A DNA stretch of 64,000 nucleotides from Variovorax sp. (GTDB lineage Bacteria > Pseudomonadota > Gammaproteobacteria > Burkholderiales > Burkholderiaceae_C), in contig SEGS01000010.1 of NCBI GenBank assembly GCA_004210915.1, positions 1 through 64,000 on the forward strand, given 5' to 3'. The first letter of the stretch is position 1, and each line of letters begins with the position of its first letter. Position numbers and translations under genes: made by a program. The notes under the pieces are model-generated. The model worked only from the letters and a program-made list of their open reading frames with translations. It was not told where the DNA came from and did not search any database. Shown here in pieces: positions 10,125-19,382 of the stretch.

Positions 10125-11201
10125 TCAGGCCGCCTGCGCGAGCGGGATCACCTTCATGCCGCGATGGACCTCTGGCTCGCCGTGCTTCGCGAGCAGCTGC
10201 ATCAGGTGCTTGCGGATCAGCATGCCGGGCTTGTCGGACTCCATCGAGTACTCGACGCCGCGGCGGCGCGTGTCGACCAGCGCATCGGGGTCGGTCGATT
10301 CAAGGATGTCCTTGTCCTCTCGCGTGATCTCGTCGTCGAAGTCGATGAGCATCTGCGCCGCGCAGTCGGCCTCGGTGTCGTTGCGGAACAGCCATTGGCA
10401 CAGCTGCATGCGCCCGTCGTCGATCGGCGTGAAGCAGTTGATGATGATGTGGCGGATGCCGGACGGGTATTCGATGTCGAGCCGGCGCGCGAAGGGCAGG
10501 AAGTACGCGTTGCGCATGTGGCGCGTGGTGATCGGGTCGGTCACACCGCTGATCGCGTGGAACTTGGCCGGGTTGGCCGCGTCGATCACCGTCTCGGCGT
10601 AGAAGCCGCTGTCGTTCTCGACCAGGTTGTATTTGCTGGGCTTCGGGCTGGCGGCCACGCCGAAGGTGGCGCGATGCACGAAGCTGAAGTGCGAGTTGTC
10701 GAACGAGTTTTCCAACGCGCGCATCGGGCTCGTGTTCCAGGTCTCGTAGAACTGGAAGATCGTGCGGTAGGCCGGATCCTCGAACTCGGGGATCTCGGGA
10801 ATGTCGGCGATCGGGTCTTCGAGCGCGACCCATGCGTAGCCGTAGCGCGCGGTGCAATGGTAGGCCGTCGTTTTGTAGTCGGGCGAGATCTTGCGGTCTG
10901 GCTCGTACTGCGGAATGCGGATCACCTGGCCGCTGCGGTCGTAGGTCCAGCCGTGATAGCCGCACTGGATCGCGCCGTTGCCGCAGGCCTTGCCTTCGGT
11001 GTCGACGCACCAGCCTTTCGAGAGCTTGGCCGTGCGATGGCAGCAACGGTCGCGCAGTGCCGCCGGCTGGCCGTCGGCATCGATGAAAAGCACGATGTCT
11101 TCGCCGAGCAGCGTGAAGGGCTTCGGGCCGTGCGCCAACTCGGTGAGCGGCATGACGGCATGCCAGAACTTGCGGAAGACGGGTTGATGGGTGACGAGCA
11201 T
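10125..11201 (-). CDS. Rieske 2Fe-2S aromatic ring-hydroxylating oxygenase alpha-type subunit
   Basis: CCH...CGYHGW Rieske ligands, VanA-like length; EDIVLFIDADGQPAALRDRCCHRTAKLSKGW. Confidence 0.88.
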   Translation of the reverse strand: MLVTHQPVFRKFWHAVMPLTELAHGPKPFTLLGEDIVLFIDADGQPAALRDRCCHRTAKLSKGWCVDTEGKACGNGAIQCGYHGWTYDRSGQVIRIPQYEPDRKISPDYKTTAYHCTARYGYAWVALEDPIADIPEIPEFEDPAYRTIFQFYETWNTSPMRALENSFDNSHFSFVHRATFGVAASPKPSKYNLVENDSGFYAETVIDAANPAKFHAISGVTDPITTRHMRNAYFLPFARRLDIEYPSGIRHIIINCFTPIDDGRMQLCQWLFRNDTEADCAAQMLIDFDDEITREDKDILESTDPDALVDTRRRGVEYSMESDKPGMLIRKHLMQLLAKHGEPEVHRGMKVIPLAQAA

Positions 11202-11316
11202 GCGTGGAACTCCTTGGGGTTGCGTGTGGGGACGAACTCAAAGAGCAATTTCCGACCGCGGCCTGTTCGGGAGAACAGGTGCCGGGCTGAACGCTTCTAC
11301 TCTGCGCAAGTTGTGA

Positions 11317-11332
11317 TGCAAATTGCGGGCCC
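11317..11332 (-). promoter_or_regulatory. sigma54-type promoter upstream of Rieske oxygenase (GGGCCCGCAATTTGCA)
   Basis: GG-N10-GC; two mismatches to TGGCACG-N4-TTGCA. Confidence 0.5.
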
Positions 11333-11433
11333 GATTGTGGCGCACCGGGCCTTCGTTGGAAATGGCGCGCACGTCCGCGCTGATGTTCCTGCGTTCCGGG
11401 AGTTCATTCGCTCGTCAACATCACCGATATTTC

Positions 11434-11451
11434 GATAATCGTTGTATTATC
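11434..11451 (+). promoter_or_regulatory. Putative ArsR operator
   Basis: Perfect dyad GATAAT-cgttgt-ATTATC just upstream of the arsR start. Confidence 0.55.
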
Positions 11452-11456
11452 AATTC

Positions 11457-11783
11457 ATGGATGAAGAGAACGCTGTTCTGGCGCTGTCCGGCCTTTCGCA
11501 CGCCGCGCGCCTTCGCCTGTTCCGTGGGCTTGTCGTCGCTGGCCCTGAAGGGCTGACGCCAGGCGTTCTTGCTGAGCAACTGGGCGTGGCTGCCAGCACG
11601 CTGTCCTTTCACCTCAAGGAGTTGATGCGCGCAGGTTTGGTCACGCAAGAGCGTCAAAGCCGCAATCTGGTCTATCGCGCGGCGTTCGCAACCATGAACG
11701 ATCTCCTGGCCTACCTCACCGAGAACTGCTGCGAGGGCGCAGCCTGCACGACCACGGGCGTGATCGCGCAGCGACGTTGTTGA
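11457..11783 (+). CDS. arsR: ArsR-family transcriptional regulator
   Basis: winged HTH LGVAASTLSFHLKELMRAGLV, C-terminal cysteines, followed by arsB/arsC. Confidence 0.9.
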   Translation: MDEENAVLALSGLSHAARLRLFRGLVVAGPEGLTPGVLAEQLGVAASTLSFHLKELMRAGLVTQERQSRNLVYRAAFATMNDLLAYLTENCCEGAACTTTGVIAQRRC

Positions 11784-11823
11784 TCGTTCTTCTGTCGTTC
11801 TCTCCTTCTGAAAAGGCCTTCGC

Positions 11824-13110
11824 ATGCTCGCGGCCATCCTGATCTTTCTGGTCACGCTCGTTCTGGTGATCTGGCAGCCGCGCGGCCTGGGCATCGGCTG
11901 GAGCGCGTCGTTCGGCGCCGTGCTGGCGCTGGTGTTCGGCGTGGTGCACCTGGCCGACATCGCCGTGGTGTGGGGCATCGTCTGGAACGCGACGGCCACG
12001 TTCGTGGCGGTCATCATCATCAGTCTGCTGCTCGACGAAGCGGGCTTCTTCGAGTGGGCCGCGCTGCATGTGGCGCGCTGGGGCCGCGGCAACGGCCGCC
12101 GGCTGTTCGCTTTCATCGTGCTGCTGGGCGCGGCGGTGGCCGCGCTGTTCGCCAACGATGGCGCAGCGCTGATCCTCACGCCCATCGTCATGGCCATGCT
12201 GGTGGCGCTGGGCTTCTCGCCGGCCGCGACGCTGGCCTTCGTGATGGCTGCCGGCTTCATTGCCGACACGGCCAGCCTGCCGCTGATCGTCTCCAACCTG
12301 GTCAACATCGTGTCGGCCGATTTCTTCGGCATCGGCTTCAACCAATACGCGGCCGTGATGGTGCCGGTCAACATCGCCGCCGTGCTGGCCAGCCTGGGTG
12401 TGCTGCTGCTGTACTTCGGCCGGGGCGTGCCGGCGCGTTACGACATCACCCAGCTCAAGGCGCCGGCCCGGGCCATCCGCGACCCGGCCACGTTCCGCGC
12501 CGGCTGGGTGGTGCTGGTCCTTCTGCTGGTGGGCTTCTTCGGCCTGGAGCCGCTGGGCGTGCCGGTCAGCGCGGTGGCCGCCGTGGCCGCCGTGGTGCTG
12601 CTGGCGGTCGCGGCCAGGGGCCACGTCATCAGCACGCGCAAGGTGCTGCACGGCGCGCCCTGGCAGATCGTGGTGTTCTCGCTGGGCATGTACCTGGTGG
12701 TCTACGGCCTGCGCAATGCCGGCCTGACCGACCGCATCGCCGGGCTGCTCGACTGGTTCGCACTGGGCGGTATCTGGGGCGCGGCCATCGGCACGGGCGT
12801 GCTCACGGCGCTGTTGTCCTCGGTCATGAACAACATGCCCACGGTGTTGATCGGCGCGCTGTCCATCGACGCATCGCAGGCCAGCGGCGTGGTCAAAGAG
12901 GCCATGGTCTACGCCAACGTGATCGGCTGCGACCTCGGCCCGAAGATCACGCCCATCGGCAGTCTGGCCACGCTGCTGTGGCTGCATGTACTGCAGAAGA
13001 AGGGCATGACGATCCGCTGGGGTTACTACTTCAAGGTGGGCATCGTGCTGACGCTGCCCGTGCTGCTGGTCACGCTGGGCGCCTTGGCGCTGCGCTTGAG
13101 CCTGGCCTGA
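11824..13110 (+). CDS. arsB: Arsenite efflux transporter ArsB
   Basis: [16 protein letters not shown], ArsB-type 12-TM protein. Confidence 0.93.
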   Translation: MLAAILIFLVTLVLVIWQPRGLGIGWSASFGAVLALVFGVVHLADIAVVWGIVWNATATFVAVIIISLLLDEAGFFEWAALHVARWGRGNGRRLFAFIVLLGAAVAALFANDGAALILTPIVMAMLVALGFSPAATLAFVMAAGFIADTASLPLIVSNLVNIVSADFFGIGFNQYAAVMVPVNIAAVLASLGVLLLYFGRGVPARYDITQLKAPARAIRDPATFRAGWVVLVLLLVGFFGLEPLGVPVSAVAAVAAVVLLAVAARGHVISTRKVLHGAPWQIVVFSLGMYLVVYGLRNAGLTDRIAGLLDWFALGGIWGAAIGTGVLTALLSSVMNNMPTVLIGALSIDASQASGVVKEAMVYANVIGCDLGPKITPIGSLATLLWLHVLQKKGMTIRWGYYFKVGIVLTLPVLLVTLGALALRLSLA

Positions 13111-13140
13111 ACGCGCCCGCCATCCAACAAGGATTCAAAC

Positions 13141-13572
13141 ATGAGCGACATCACGATCTATCACAACCCCGCCTGCGGCACGTCGCGCAACGTGCTGGCG
13201 TTGATCCGGAATTCCGGCGAGGAACCTCAAGTCACCGAGTACCTGAAGGCCCCACCCGACCGGACCACGCTGGAGAAGCTGATCGCGGCCATGGGCATCG
13301 CGCCGCGCGCGCTGCTGCGCCAAAAGGGAACGCCCTACGAGGCGCTGGGCCTGGCCAGCACCGCATGGACCGACGATCAACTGATCGACTTCATGTTGCA
13401 AGAGCCCATCCTGATCAACCGGCCCATCGTCGTCACACCACTGGGCACGCGGCTGTGCCGGCCTTCGGAAGCGGTGCTGGATCTGCTGCCGCGGCCGCAG
13501 CAAGGCGCCTTCACCAAGGAAGACGGCGAGGCCGTCATTGACGAAAAGGGAGCGCGGATTGCAAAACCCTGA
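13141..13572 (+). CDS. arsC: Arsenate reductase (glutaredoxin type)
   Basis: [20 protein letters not shown]...[18 protein letters not shown]. Confidence 0.93.
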   Translation: MSDITIYHNPACGTSRNVLALIRNSGEEPQVTEYLKAPPDRTTLEKLIAAMGIAPRALLRQKGTPYEALGLASTAWTDDQLIDFMLQEPILINRPIVVTPLGTRLCRPSEAVLDLLPRPQQGAFTKEDGEAVIDEKGARIAKP

Positions 13573-14275
13573 ACTGCCGAACGTCGATGGCGAGTGCTTC
13601 CGCCGGCCCGACCTGGCGCGGTTGCTGCTGGCCGAGCGCGCGCCCCATCCGCCGCGCATCCTGCTGCTCTACGGTTCGGTGCGTGAGCGCTCCTACAGCC
13701 GGCTCGTGACCGAGGAAGCAGCCCGGCTGCTGCAGGCCATGGGCGCCGAGGCGCGCATCTTCGATCCGCGCGGCCTGCCGCAGCCCGATGGCGCGCCCGA
13801 GGACCATCCCAAGGTACAGGAGCTGCGCGACCTGGCGCAGTGGTCCGAGGGCATGGTGTGGTGTTCGCCCGAGCGGCACGGGGCCATGACCGGCATCATG
13901 AAGTCGCAGATCGACTGGATTCCGCTGGCGGTGGGGTCGGTGCGACCCACGCAGGGAAAGACGCTGGCCGTCATGCAGGTGTCAGGCGGTTCGCAGTCCT
14001 TCAACGCGGTGAACCAGCTGCGCGTGCTGGGCCGCTGGATGCGCATGCTGACGATCCCGAACCAGTCGTCGGTGGCCAAAGCCTTCGCCGAATTCGAGGA
14101 AGACGGCCGCATGAAACCTTCGCCCTACTACGAGCGCGTCGTGGACGTGATGGAAGAGCTGGTGAAGTTCACGCTGCTGACGCGCGATTGCGCCGGCTAT
14201 CTGGTGGACCGCTACAGCGAGCGGCGCGAGAGTGCCGAGGCGCTGGCCCAGCGAGTGAATCTGCGCAGCATCTGA
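13559..14275 (+). CDS. arsH: NADPH-dependent FMN reductase ArsH
   Basis: [52 protein letters not shown] start proposed (tracked ORF begins 13538). Confidence 0.88.
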   Translation: MQNPELPNVDGECFRRPDLARLLLAERAPHPPRILLLYGSVRERSYSRLVTEEAARLLQAMGAEARIFDPRGLPQPDGAPEDHPKVQELRDLAQWSEGMVWCSPERHGAMTGIMKSQIDWIPLAVGSVRPTQGKTLAVMQVSGGSQSFNAVNQLRVLGRWMRMLTIPNQSSVAKAFAEFEEDGRMKPSPYYERVVDVMEELVKFTLLTRDCAGYLVDRYSERRESAEALAQRVNLRSI

Positions 14276-14336
14276 ACCGGCTGGCGCTGGGCCGCAATGC
14301 ACAAGGGCCCTGCCGCGGACACTTCGGCCACTGCCC

Positions 14337-14352
14337 TGGCACGCCTCATGCA
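14337..14352 (+). promoter_or_regulatory. sigma54-type promoter (TGGCACGCCTCATGCA)
   Basis: TGGCACG-N4-aTGCA, GG-N10-GC; upstream of SBP3. Confidence 0.65.
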
Positions 14353-14486
14353 TCTAACGCTTCAAGAGTAGAAGCGTTCAGCAGCGCACGCACCACCGAT
14401 GTGCGCCGCCCGGAAATTGCTCTTGCAGCGCCTTCTGCTCGCCGAGCGGGAGGAACTCAAGAGTCCATTTTTCGAGGCCCCACGCC

Positions 14487-15515
14487 ATGCAACGCCGTTC
14501 CTTCCTCGCTTCCAGCGCCGCCATCGCAAGCTCTTTGGCCGCCCCCTTCGTCATCGCGCAGAGCGGCAAGCTCACGCCGCTGAAATTCACGCTCGACTTC
14601 CGCGTCAACGGCCAGACCGCGCCCTTCTTCCTGGCCCAGTCGCGCGGCTATTACCGCGACGAACGGCTGGACGTGAGCATCGACACCGGCGCCGGCTCGG
14701 TGGCCTCCATCACCCGCATCGCGAGCGGCGTGTATCAGATGGGCCTGGGCGACATCAGCTCGCTGGTCGAGTTCAACGCGCAAAACCCGGGCACGCCGGT
14801 GGTGCAGGCGGTGTACCAGTACTACAACCGCGCACCGTTCGTGATCATCGGCCGCAAGGACCGCGGCGTGACTGGCGACTTCAAGAGCCTCGAAGGCAAG
14901 AAGGTCGGCGCGGCCGCCGTCGAATCGACCCGCCGCGCGTGGCCGATGGTGGCGCGCAAGCAGGGCATGAAGCCCGACGCCTTCGCCTGGCAGACCACCG
15001 ACTTCAGCGCACGCGACAACGTCATGGTGCGCGGTGACGTCGACGCCGCCACCTACTTCCACGATTCCGCCGTGTCGCTGTTCGCCCGCATGAAGCTGGA
15101 CGAACTGTCGGTGCTCAAGTACGCCGATGCGGGCGTCAACCTGTACGGCAACGCCATCCTCGCGAGCAGCAACCTGATCGCGCAGGATCCGGGCGTGGTC
15201 GCGGCCTTTTTGCGCGCCACCAACCGCGCGATCGTCGAGACCTTCGCCGACCCCGCACCGGCCATCGCAGCCATGCGCCAGCGCGAGCCGATCCTCGACA
15301 CCAAGGTCGAGCTCGACCGTTGGGCCATCACCGCCGAGTACGTGGGCGCGGCCGACACGCGCGCGCACGGCCTGGGCGACATCCGCAAGCTCACGCTTGA
15401 GCAGCAGGTCGACGAGGTGGCGGAGGTGTTCAAGCTCAAGCACAAACCGTCGGCCGATGCGATCTTCAACAGCTCGATGCTGCCGCGCCGCGCAGACCGC
15501 ATGATCAAGGCATGA
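14487..15515 (+). CDS. ABC transporter substrate-binding protein, NMT1/THI5-like (SBP3)
   Basis: Signal peptide, LTPLKFTLDFRVNGQTAPFFLAQSRGYYRDERLDVSIDTG... Confidence 0.87.
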   Translation: MQRRSFLASSAAIASSLAAPFVIAQSGKLTPLKFTLDFRVNGQTAPFFLAQSRGYYRDERLDVSIDTGAGSVASITRIASGVYQMGLGDISSLVEFNAQNPGTPVVQAVYQYYNRAPFVIIGRKDRGVTGDFKSLEGKKVGAAAVESTRRAWPMVARKQGMKPDAFAWQTTDFSARDNVMVRGDVDAATYFHDSAVSLFARMKLDELSVLKYADAGVNLYGNAILASSNLIAQDPGVVAAFLRATNRAIVETFADPAPAIAAMRQREPILDTKVELDRWAITAEYVGAADTRAHGLGDIRKLTLEQQVDEVAEVFKLKHKPSADAIFNSSMLPRRADRMIKA

Positions 15516-16036
15516 CATCCGAAATTTCGCCCCGCGCGCTCCCCGAAGAAACCCCGCTCGACGAGCGCGACGGCCGCTACCTGCGCAAGGCGATCGGCTG
15601 GTCGCACGCGGCCCGGCGGCGCGGCAACCGGCCGTTCGGCGCCGTCATCGTGTCGGCCGACAACGAGGTGCTCGCCGAGGGCTACAACAGCAACGGCGAG
15701 ACCGGCGACTGCACCGCGCATGCCGAGGTCAATGCGCTGCGGGCACTGGCCGGACGCGGCCACACGCGCGAGCAGCTCGCCGGGGCCACGATGTACGCCT
15801 CGGGCGAGCCCTGCGTGATGTGCGCGGGCGCGATCTTCTGGTCGGCCATCGGCCGCGTGGTGTTCGGCATCGATGCCGAACGTCTGCGCATCTACCGTGG
15901 CGAACGCGGCGACCAGCGCGACGCAGAGCTGTCGTGCCGCGACGTGTTCCGCGCCTCACCGCACCCGATCGAGTGCATCGGTCCCGCGCTGATCGACGAG
16001 GCCAGCGCCGCGCACGACGGGGCCTGGAAAACCTGA
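15512..16036 (+). CDS. Nucleoside/cytidine deaminase-like protein
   Basis: AHAEVNAL and EPCVMCAG motifs; 4-bp overlap with SBP3. Confidence 0.86.
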   Translation: MTSEISPRALPEETPLDERDGRYLRKAIGWSHAARRRGNRPFGAVIVSADNEVLAEGYNSNGETGDCTAHAEVNALRALAGRGHTREQLAGATMYASGEPCVMCAGAIFWSAIGRVVFGIDAERLRIYRGERGDQRDAELSCRDVFRASPHPIECIGPALIDEASAAHDGAWKT

Positions 16037-16127
16037 GAGGCCGGAAAGCCCGCGGCCTGCAGCAGGCGCGTGGGTCGTCCAGAATCGCGTCGGCCAAACC
16101 GGCCACGAGATTCCAGGAGCAAGACCC

Positions 16128-17120
16128 ATGACCACCCCGCCTGCGCAGACCCGCGCCATCCGCGTGACCACCTTCGGCGGCCCCGAGGCCATGCGCCTCG
16201 AGACCATCGACCTGCCGGCGCCCGGCGCGGGCGAGGTGCAGTTGCGCCAAACGGCCATCGGCTTCAACTACATCGACGTGTACCAGCGCAGCGGCAAGTA
16301 CCCGCTGCCCGCGCCCACGGGCTTGGGCCATGAAGCGGCAGGCGTCGTCGAGCGCCTGGGCGATGGCGTGGCCGACCTGCAGGTCGGCGATCGCGTGGTC
16401 TACATGAACGCCGGTGTCGGCGCCTATGCCGCACACCGCAACGTGCCCGCAGCTCGACTGGTGCGCCTGCCCGATGCCGTCTCCGACGAAGACGCCGCCG
16501 CGGTGTTCTTCAAGGCGATGACCGCGCAGTACCTGGTGAAGAAGACCCACGCAGTGCAGCCCGGCGACATCGTGCTGGTGCATGCCGCCGCGGGTGGTGT
16601 CGGCCAGATCCTCTGCGGCTGGGCCCGCGCGCTCGGCGCCACCGTGATCGGCACGGCCGGCTCCGCGGCGAAATGCGAGGTGGCGCTTGGCGCAGGCTGC
16701 CACGCGGCTATCGACTATTCGAAGCCCGACTGGGTGCAGCAGGTGATCGATGCCACCGGCGGGCGCAAGGCGCGCGTGGTGTACGACTCGGTCGCGCAGC
16801 ACACCTTCATGGGTTCGCTCGACTGCACCGCGCCCTTCGGCTTGGTGGCGCTGTACGGCGCGGCCTCGGGCCCGGCGCCGGCCATCGACCCCGAACTGCT
16901 CAACAAGAAGGGATGCCTGTTCCTCACGCGCCCCTCGGTGTTTCCGCACAACGCGGACGCGCCCACCTTCCGCGCGAACGCGAAGGACGTGTTCGATGGG
17001 ATGGCCTCGGGCGCCGTGCGCGCGGCAATCGGCGCGCGCTTTGCGCTGGCCGACGCGGCCGAGGCGCACCGGGCCGCAGAAAGCCGCTCGGTGACCGGCG
17101 CCATCCTGCTGCTGCCCTGA
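16128..17120 (+). CDS. Quinone oxidoreductase (zinc-type alcohol dehydrogenase superfamily)
   Basis: GFNYIDVYQRSGKYPLPAPTGLGHEAAGVVE, VLVHAAAGGVGQILCGWARALGATVIGTAGS. Confidence 0.9.
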   Translation: MTTPPAQTRAIRVTTFGGPEAMRLETIDLPAPGAGEVQLRQTAIGFNYIDVYQRSGKYPLPAPTGLGHEAAGVVERLGDGVADLQVGDRVVYMNAGVGAYAAHRNVPAARLVRLPDAVSDEDAAAVFFKAMTAQYLVKKTHAVQPGDIVLVHAAAGGVGQILCGWARALGATVIGTAGSAAKCEVALGAGCHAAIDYSKPDWVQQVIDATGGRKARVVYDSVAQHTFMGSLDCTAPFGLVALYGAASGPAPAIDPELLNKKGCLFLTRPSVFPHNADAPTFRANAKDVFDGMASGAVRAAIGARFALADAAEAHRAAESRSVTGAILLLP

Positions 17121-17154
17121 CAAGGTGCGCAGACGCTGCCTCTAGACTCGCTGC

Positions 17155-17985
17155 ATGCCCTGGCACGCCCGCCTTCATCTCGCCTACCGACACGAAGCCG
17201 ACCGCACCGTCGCGCGCTTTCGGCACGATGGGCCGCTGCGCATCCTGCAGAGCCTCTATCCCGAAGGCAACGCGGTCTGCCACAACGTGCTGGTGCACCC
17301 GCCTGGAGGGCTGGTCGGCGGCGACACGCTCGACATCGACATCGAAGCGGCCGACGGCAGCCACGGCCTGGTCACCACGCCCGGTGCCTCGCGCTTCTAC
17401 CGCTCCGAGGGCGAGCTGGCCCTGCAGCGCACGCGCATCCGCTTGGCCGCCGGCGCGCGGCTCGAGTGGCTGCCGCTTGAAGCCATCTGCTACAGCGGCT
17501 GTCGCGCCGAGAACCGCCTGACCATCGAGCCCGCGCCCGGCGCCGAGATGATCGGCTGGGACATCACCGCGCTCGGCCTGCCGGGCGCGCAATTGCCCTT
17601 CGACCGCGGCACCTTTCAGCAGCACATCGAGGTGCCGGGCCAGTGGCTCGAGCGCGGCCTGATCGACGCGGGCGACCAGCGGCTGCTGCAAAGCCCGATC
17701 GGCCTGGCCGGACAGCGCTGCATCGCCTCGCTGTTCTTCATCGCCGGCACACCGATCCCGAAGGCGCGGCGCGACGCGCTGCTCGACATCGCGCGTGGCG
17801 TGGCCGTTGAGCACGCGCTGTGCGAGAGCGCCGGCGCCACGAGTCCCCATGCGCAGGTGATCGTGCTGCGCGTGCTCGCGCCGGTGGTCGAACCGGCGAT
17901 GCAGCTGCTGCGGCAGGTATGGCAAGGGTGGCGCCACGAGGTGTGGCAGTTGCCGGCCAGCAGCCCGCGCATCTGGGCGATGTAG
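17155..17985 (+). CDS. ureD: Urease accessory protein UreD (orphan)
   Basis: DGPLRILQSLYPEGNAVCHNVLVHPPGGLVGGDTLDI; ends LPASSPRIWAM. Confidence 0.88.
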   Translation: MPWHARLHLAYRHEADRTVARFRHDGPLRILQSLYPEGNAVCHNVLVHPPGGLVGGDTLDIDIEAADGSHGLVTTPGASRFYRSEGELALQRTRIRLAAGARLEWLPLEAICYSGCRAENRLTIEPAPGAEMIGWDITALGLPGAQLPFDRGTFQQHIEVPGQWLERGLIDAGDQRLLQSPIGLAGQRCIASLFFIAGTPIPKARRDALLDIARGVAVEHALCESAGATSPHAQVIVLRVLAPVVEPAMQLLRQVWQGWRHEVWQLPASSPRIWAM

Positions 17986-18027
17986 CCATCGCGCCGGCGG
18001 GCGACGAATACACCCACGCAGGCCAGG

Positions 18028-18360
18028 GTGAACATCATCTCGGCCAAGGGGCATGGCGGTGGCTGGGTGCTGTCGTGCCCGCTGGCGCGCATCACGCTGC
18101 GCGATGTGCATGAGGCCCTCGGCGCGCCGGCGCTGGTCTCGATGGGTTTTCGCGAGGACCGGCCCGAATGCCTGGTGGCCCTGGCGGTGAACGAGCAACT
18201 GGGCACGGCCGTGCGGGAGGCCGAGGCCGCCTTGCTGAAGCGGCTTGGCGCCGTCACGCTGGATGCGTTGTCGCACGACGTCGGCGCACGCCTCGCCCGC
18301 CATCGCCAGGCCGGCGGTCCACACCATCACCACCTTGGAGACCACTTCCATGCAAATTGA
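18028..18360 (+). pseudogene. Rrf2-family regulator remnant lacking N-terminal HTH
   Basis: SAKGHGGGWVLSCPLARITLRDVHEALGAPALVSMG matches the Rrf2 mid/C-terminal region; no HTH-coding sequence upstream, ureD stop lies 14 codons before. Confidence 0.7.
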
Positions 18361-19243
18361 CATCGCCATCATCGGCGGCAGCTACGCCGGCCTGTCCGCC
18401 GCGCTTCAACTGGCGCGCGCACGTCGCCAGGTGCTCGTCGTGGATGCAGGGCAACGGCGCAACCGCTTCGTCGACGCCGCAGGCGGCAGCGCGCACGGCT
18501 TCCTGACGCGGGACGGGTCGACACCGGCTTCCATCGCGGCCGAGGCGAAGCGGCAGCTGATGCTGTACCCCACGGTGCGCTGGCTCGATGGCCTGGCAGA
18601 CGAGGCCCGCGTCGAGGCGGACGGGCGCTTCAGCTTCGACGTGGCCGGGCATCGCGTCGGCGCGGCGCACCTGATCCTCGCCACCGGCGTGCGCGATGAA
18701 TTGCCGCCCGTTCCCGGTCTGGCCGAACGTTGGGGTCAGAGCGTTTTCCATTGCCCTTACTGCCATGGCTACGAACTGGGCGGCGGCCCGATCGGCATCG
18801 TGGCCGCATCGCCGCTGGCCCAGCACCACGGGCTGATGCTGCCCGACTGGGGCCCCACGACGCTGTTCCTCAACGACGCCTACGTGCCCACTGACGAAGA
18901 GCGGGCCGCACTCGCGCGGCGCGGCACGCAGATCGAGCCGACGCCGATCGCGCGCATCGAGGGCAGCGCCGATGTCGTGCTGCAGGACGGGCGCACGCTG
19001 TCGATGAACGGGCTGTTCACACAGTCCCGCACGCACGTGAGCAGCCCGGTGGCGCGCCAGTTGGGATGTGCGTTCGAAGAAGGGCCGATGGGGCTCTTCG
19101 TGAAAGTCGATGCGATGCAGCAGACCAGCGTGACCAACGTTTTCGCGTGTGGCGATGCGGCGCGCATGGCAGGCAATGTGGCGCTGGCCGTCGCGGACGG
19201 CGCTTTGGCCGGCGTCGCAGCGCATCGCGCCACGATGGGCTGA
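18350..19243 (+). CDS. NAD(P)/FAD-dependent oxidoreductase, thioredoxin reductase-like
   Basis: MQIDIAIIGGSYAGLSAALQLARARR, CPYCHGYELGG, FACGDAARM. Confidence 0.87.
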   Translation: MQIDIAIIGGSYAGLSAALQLARARRQVLVVDAGQRRNRFVDAAGGSAHGFLTRDGSTPASIAAEAKRQLMLYPTVRWLDGLADEARVEADGRFSFDVAGHRVGAAHLILATGVRDELPPVPGLAERWGQSVFHCPYCHGYELGGGPIGIVAASPLAQHHGLMLPDWGPTTLFLNDAYVPTDEERAALARRGTQIEPTPIARIEGSADVVLQDGRTLSMNGLFTQSRTHVSSPVARQLGCAFEEGPMGLFVKVDAMQQTSVTNVFACGDAARMAGNVALAVADGALAGVAAHRATMG

Positions 19244-19382
19244 GTGCGCGTCGCGCGCCTACGCCGATGGTCAGGCTGTGACGACATGGCAGTGTGCGAG
19301 CGCCCGCGAGAGTCACGTCACTCCCCTCCGAAAAGAGGGCTTCCAACGCCTCGGCAAGAACGAGGACACACAGGAGACTGAC

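Noticed and set aside
9531-11438. 635-aa plus-strand ORF spanning copA 5' end and Rieske gene
   Set aside because: Arg/Ala/His-rich shadow ORF over two well-supported minus-strand genes
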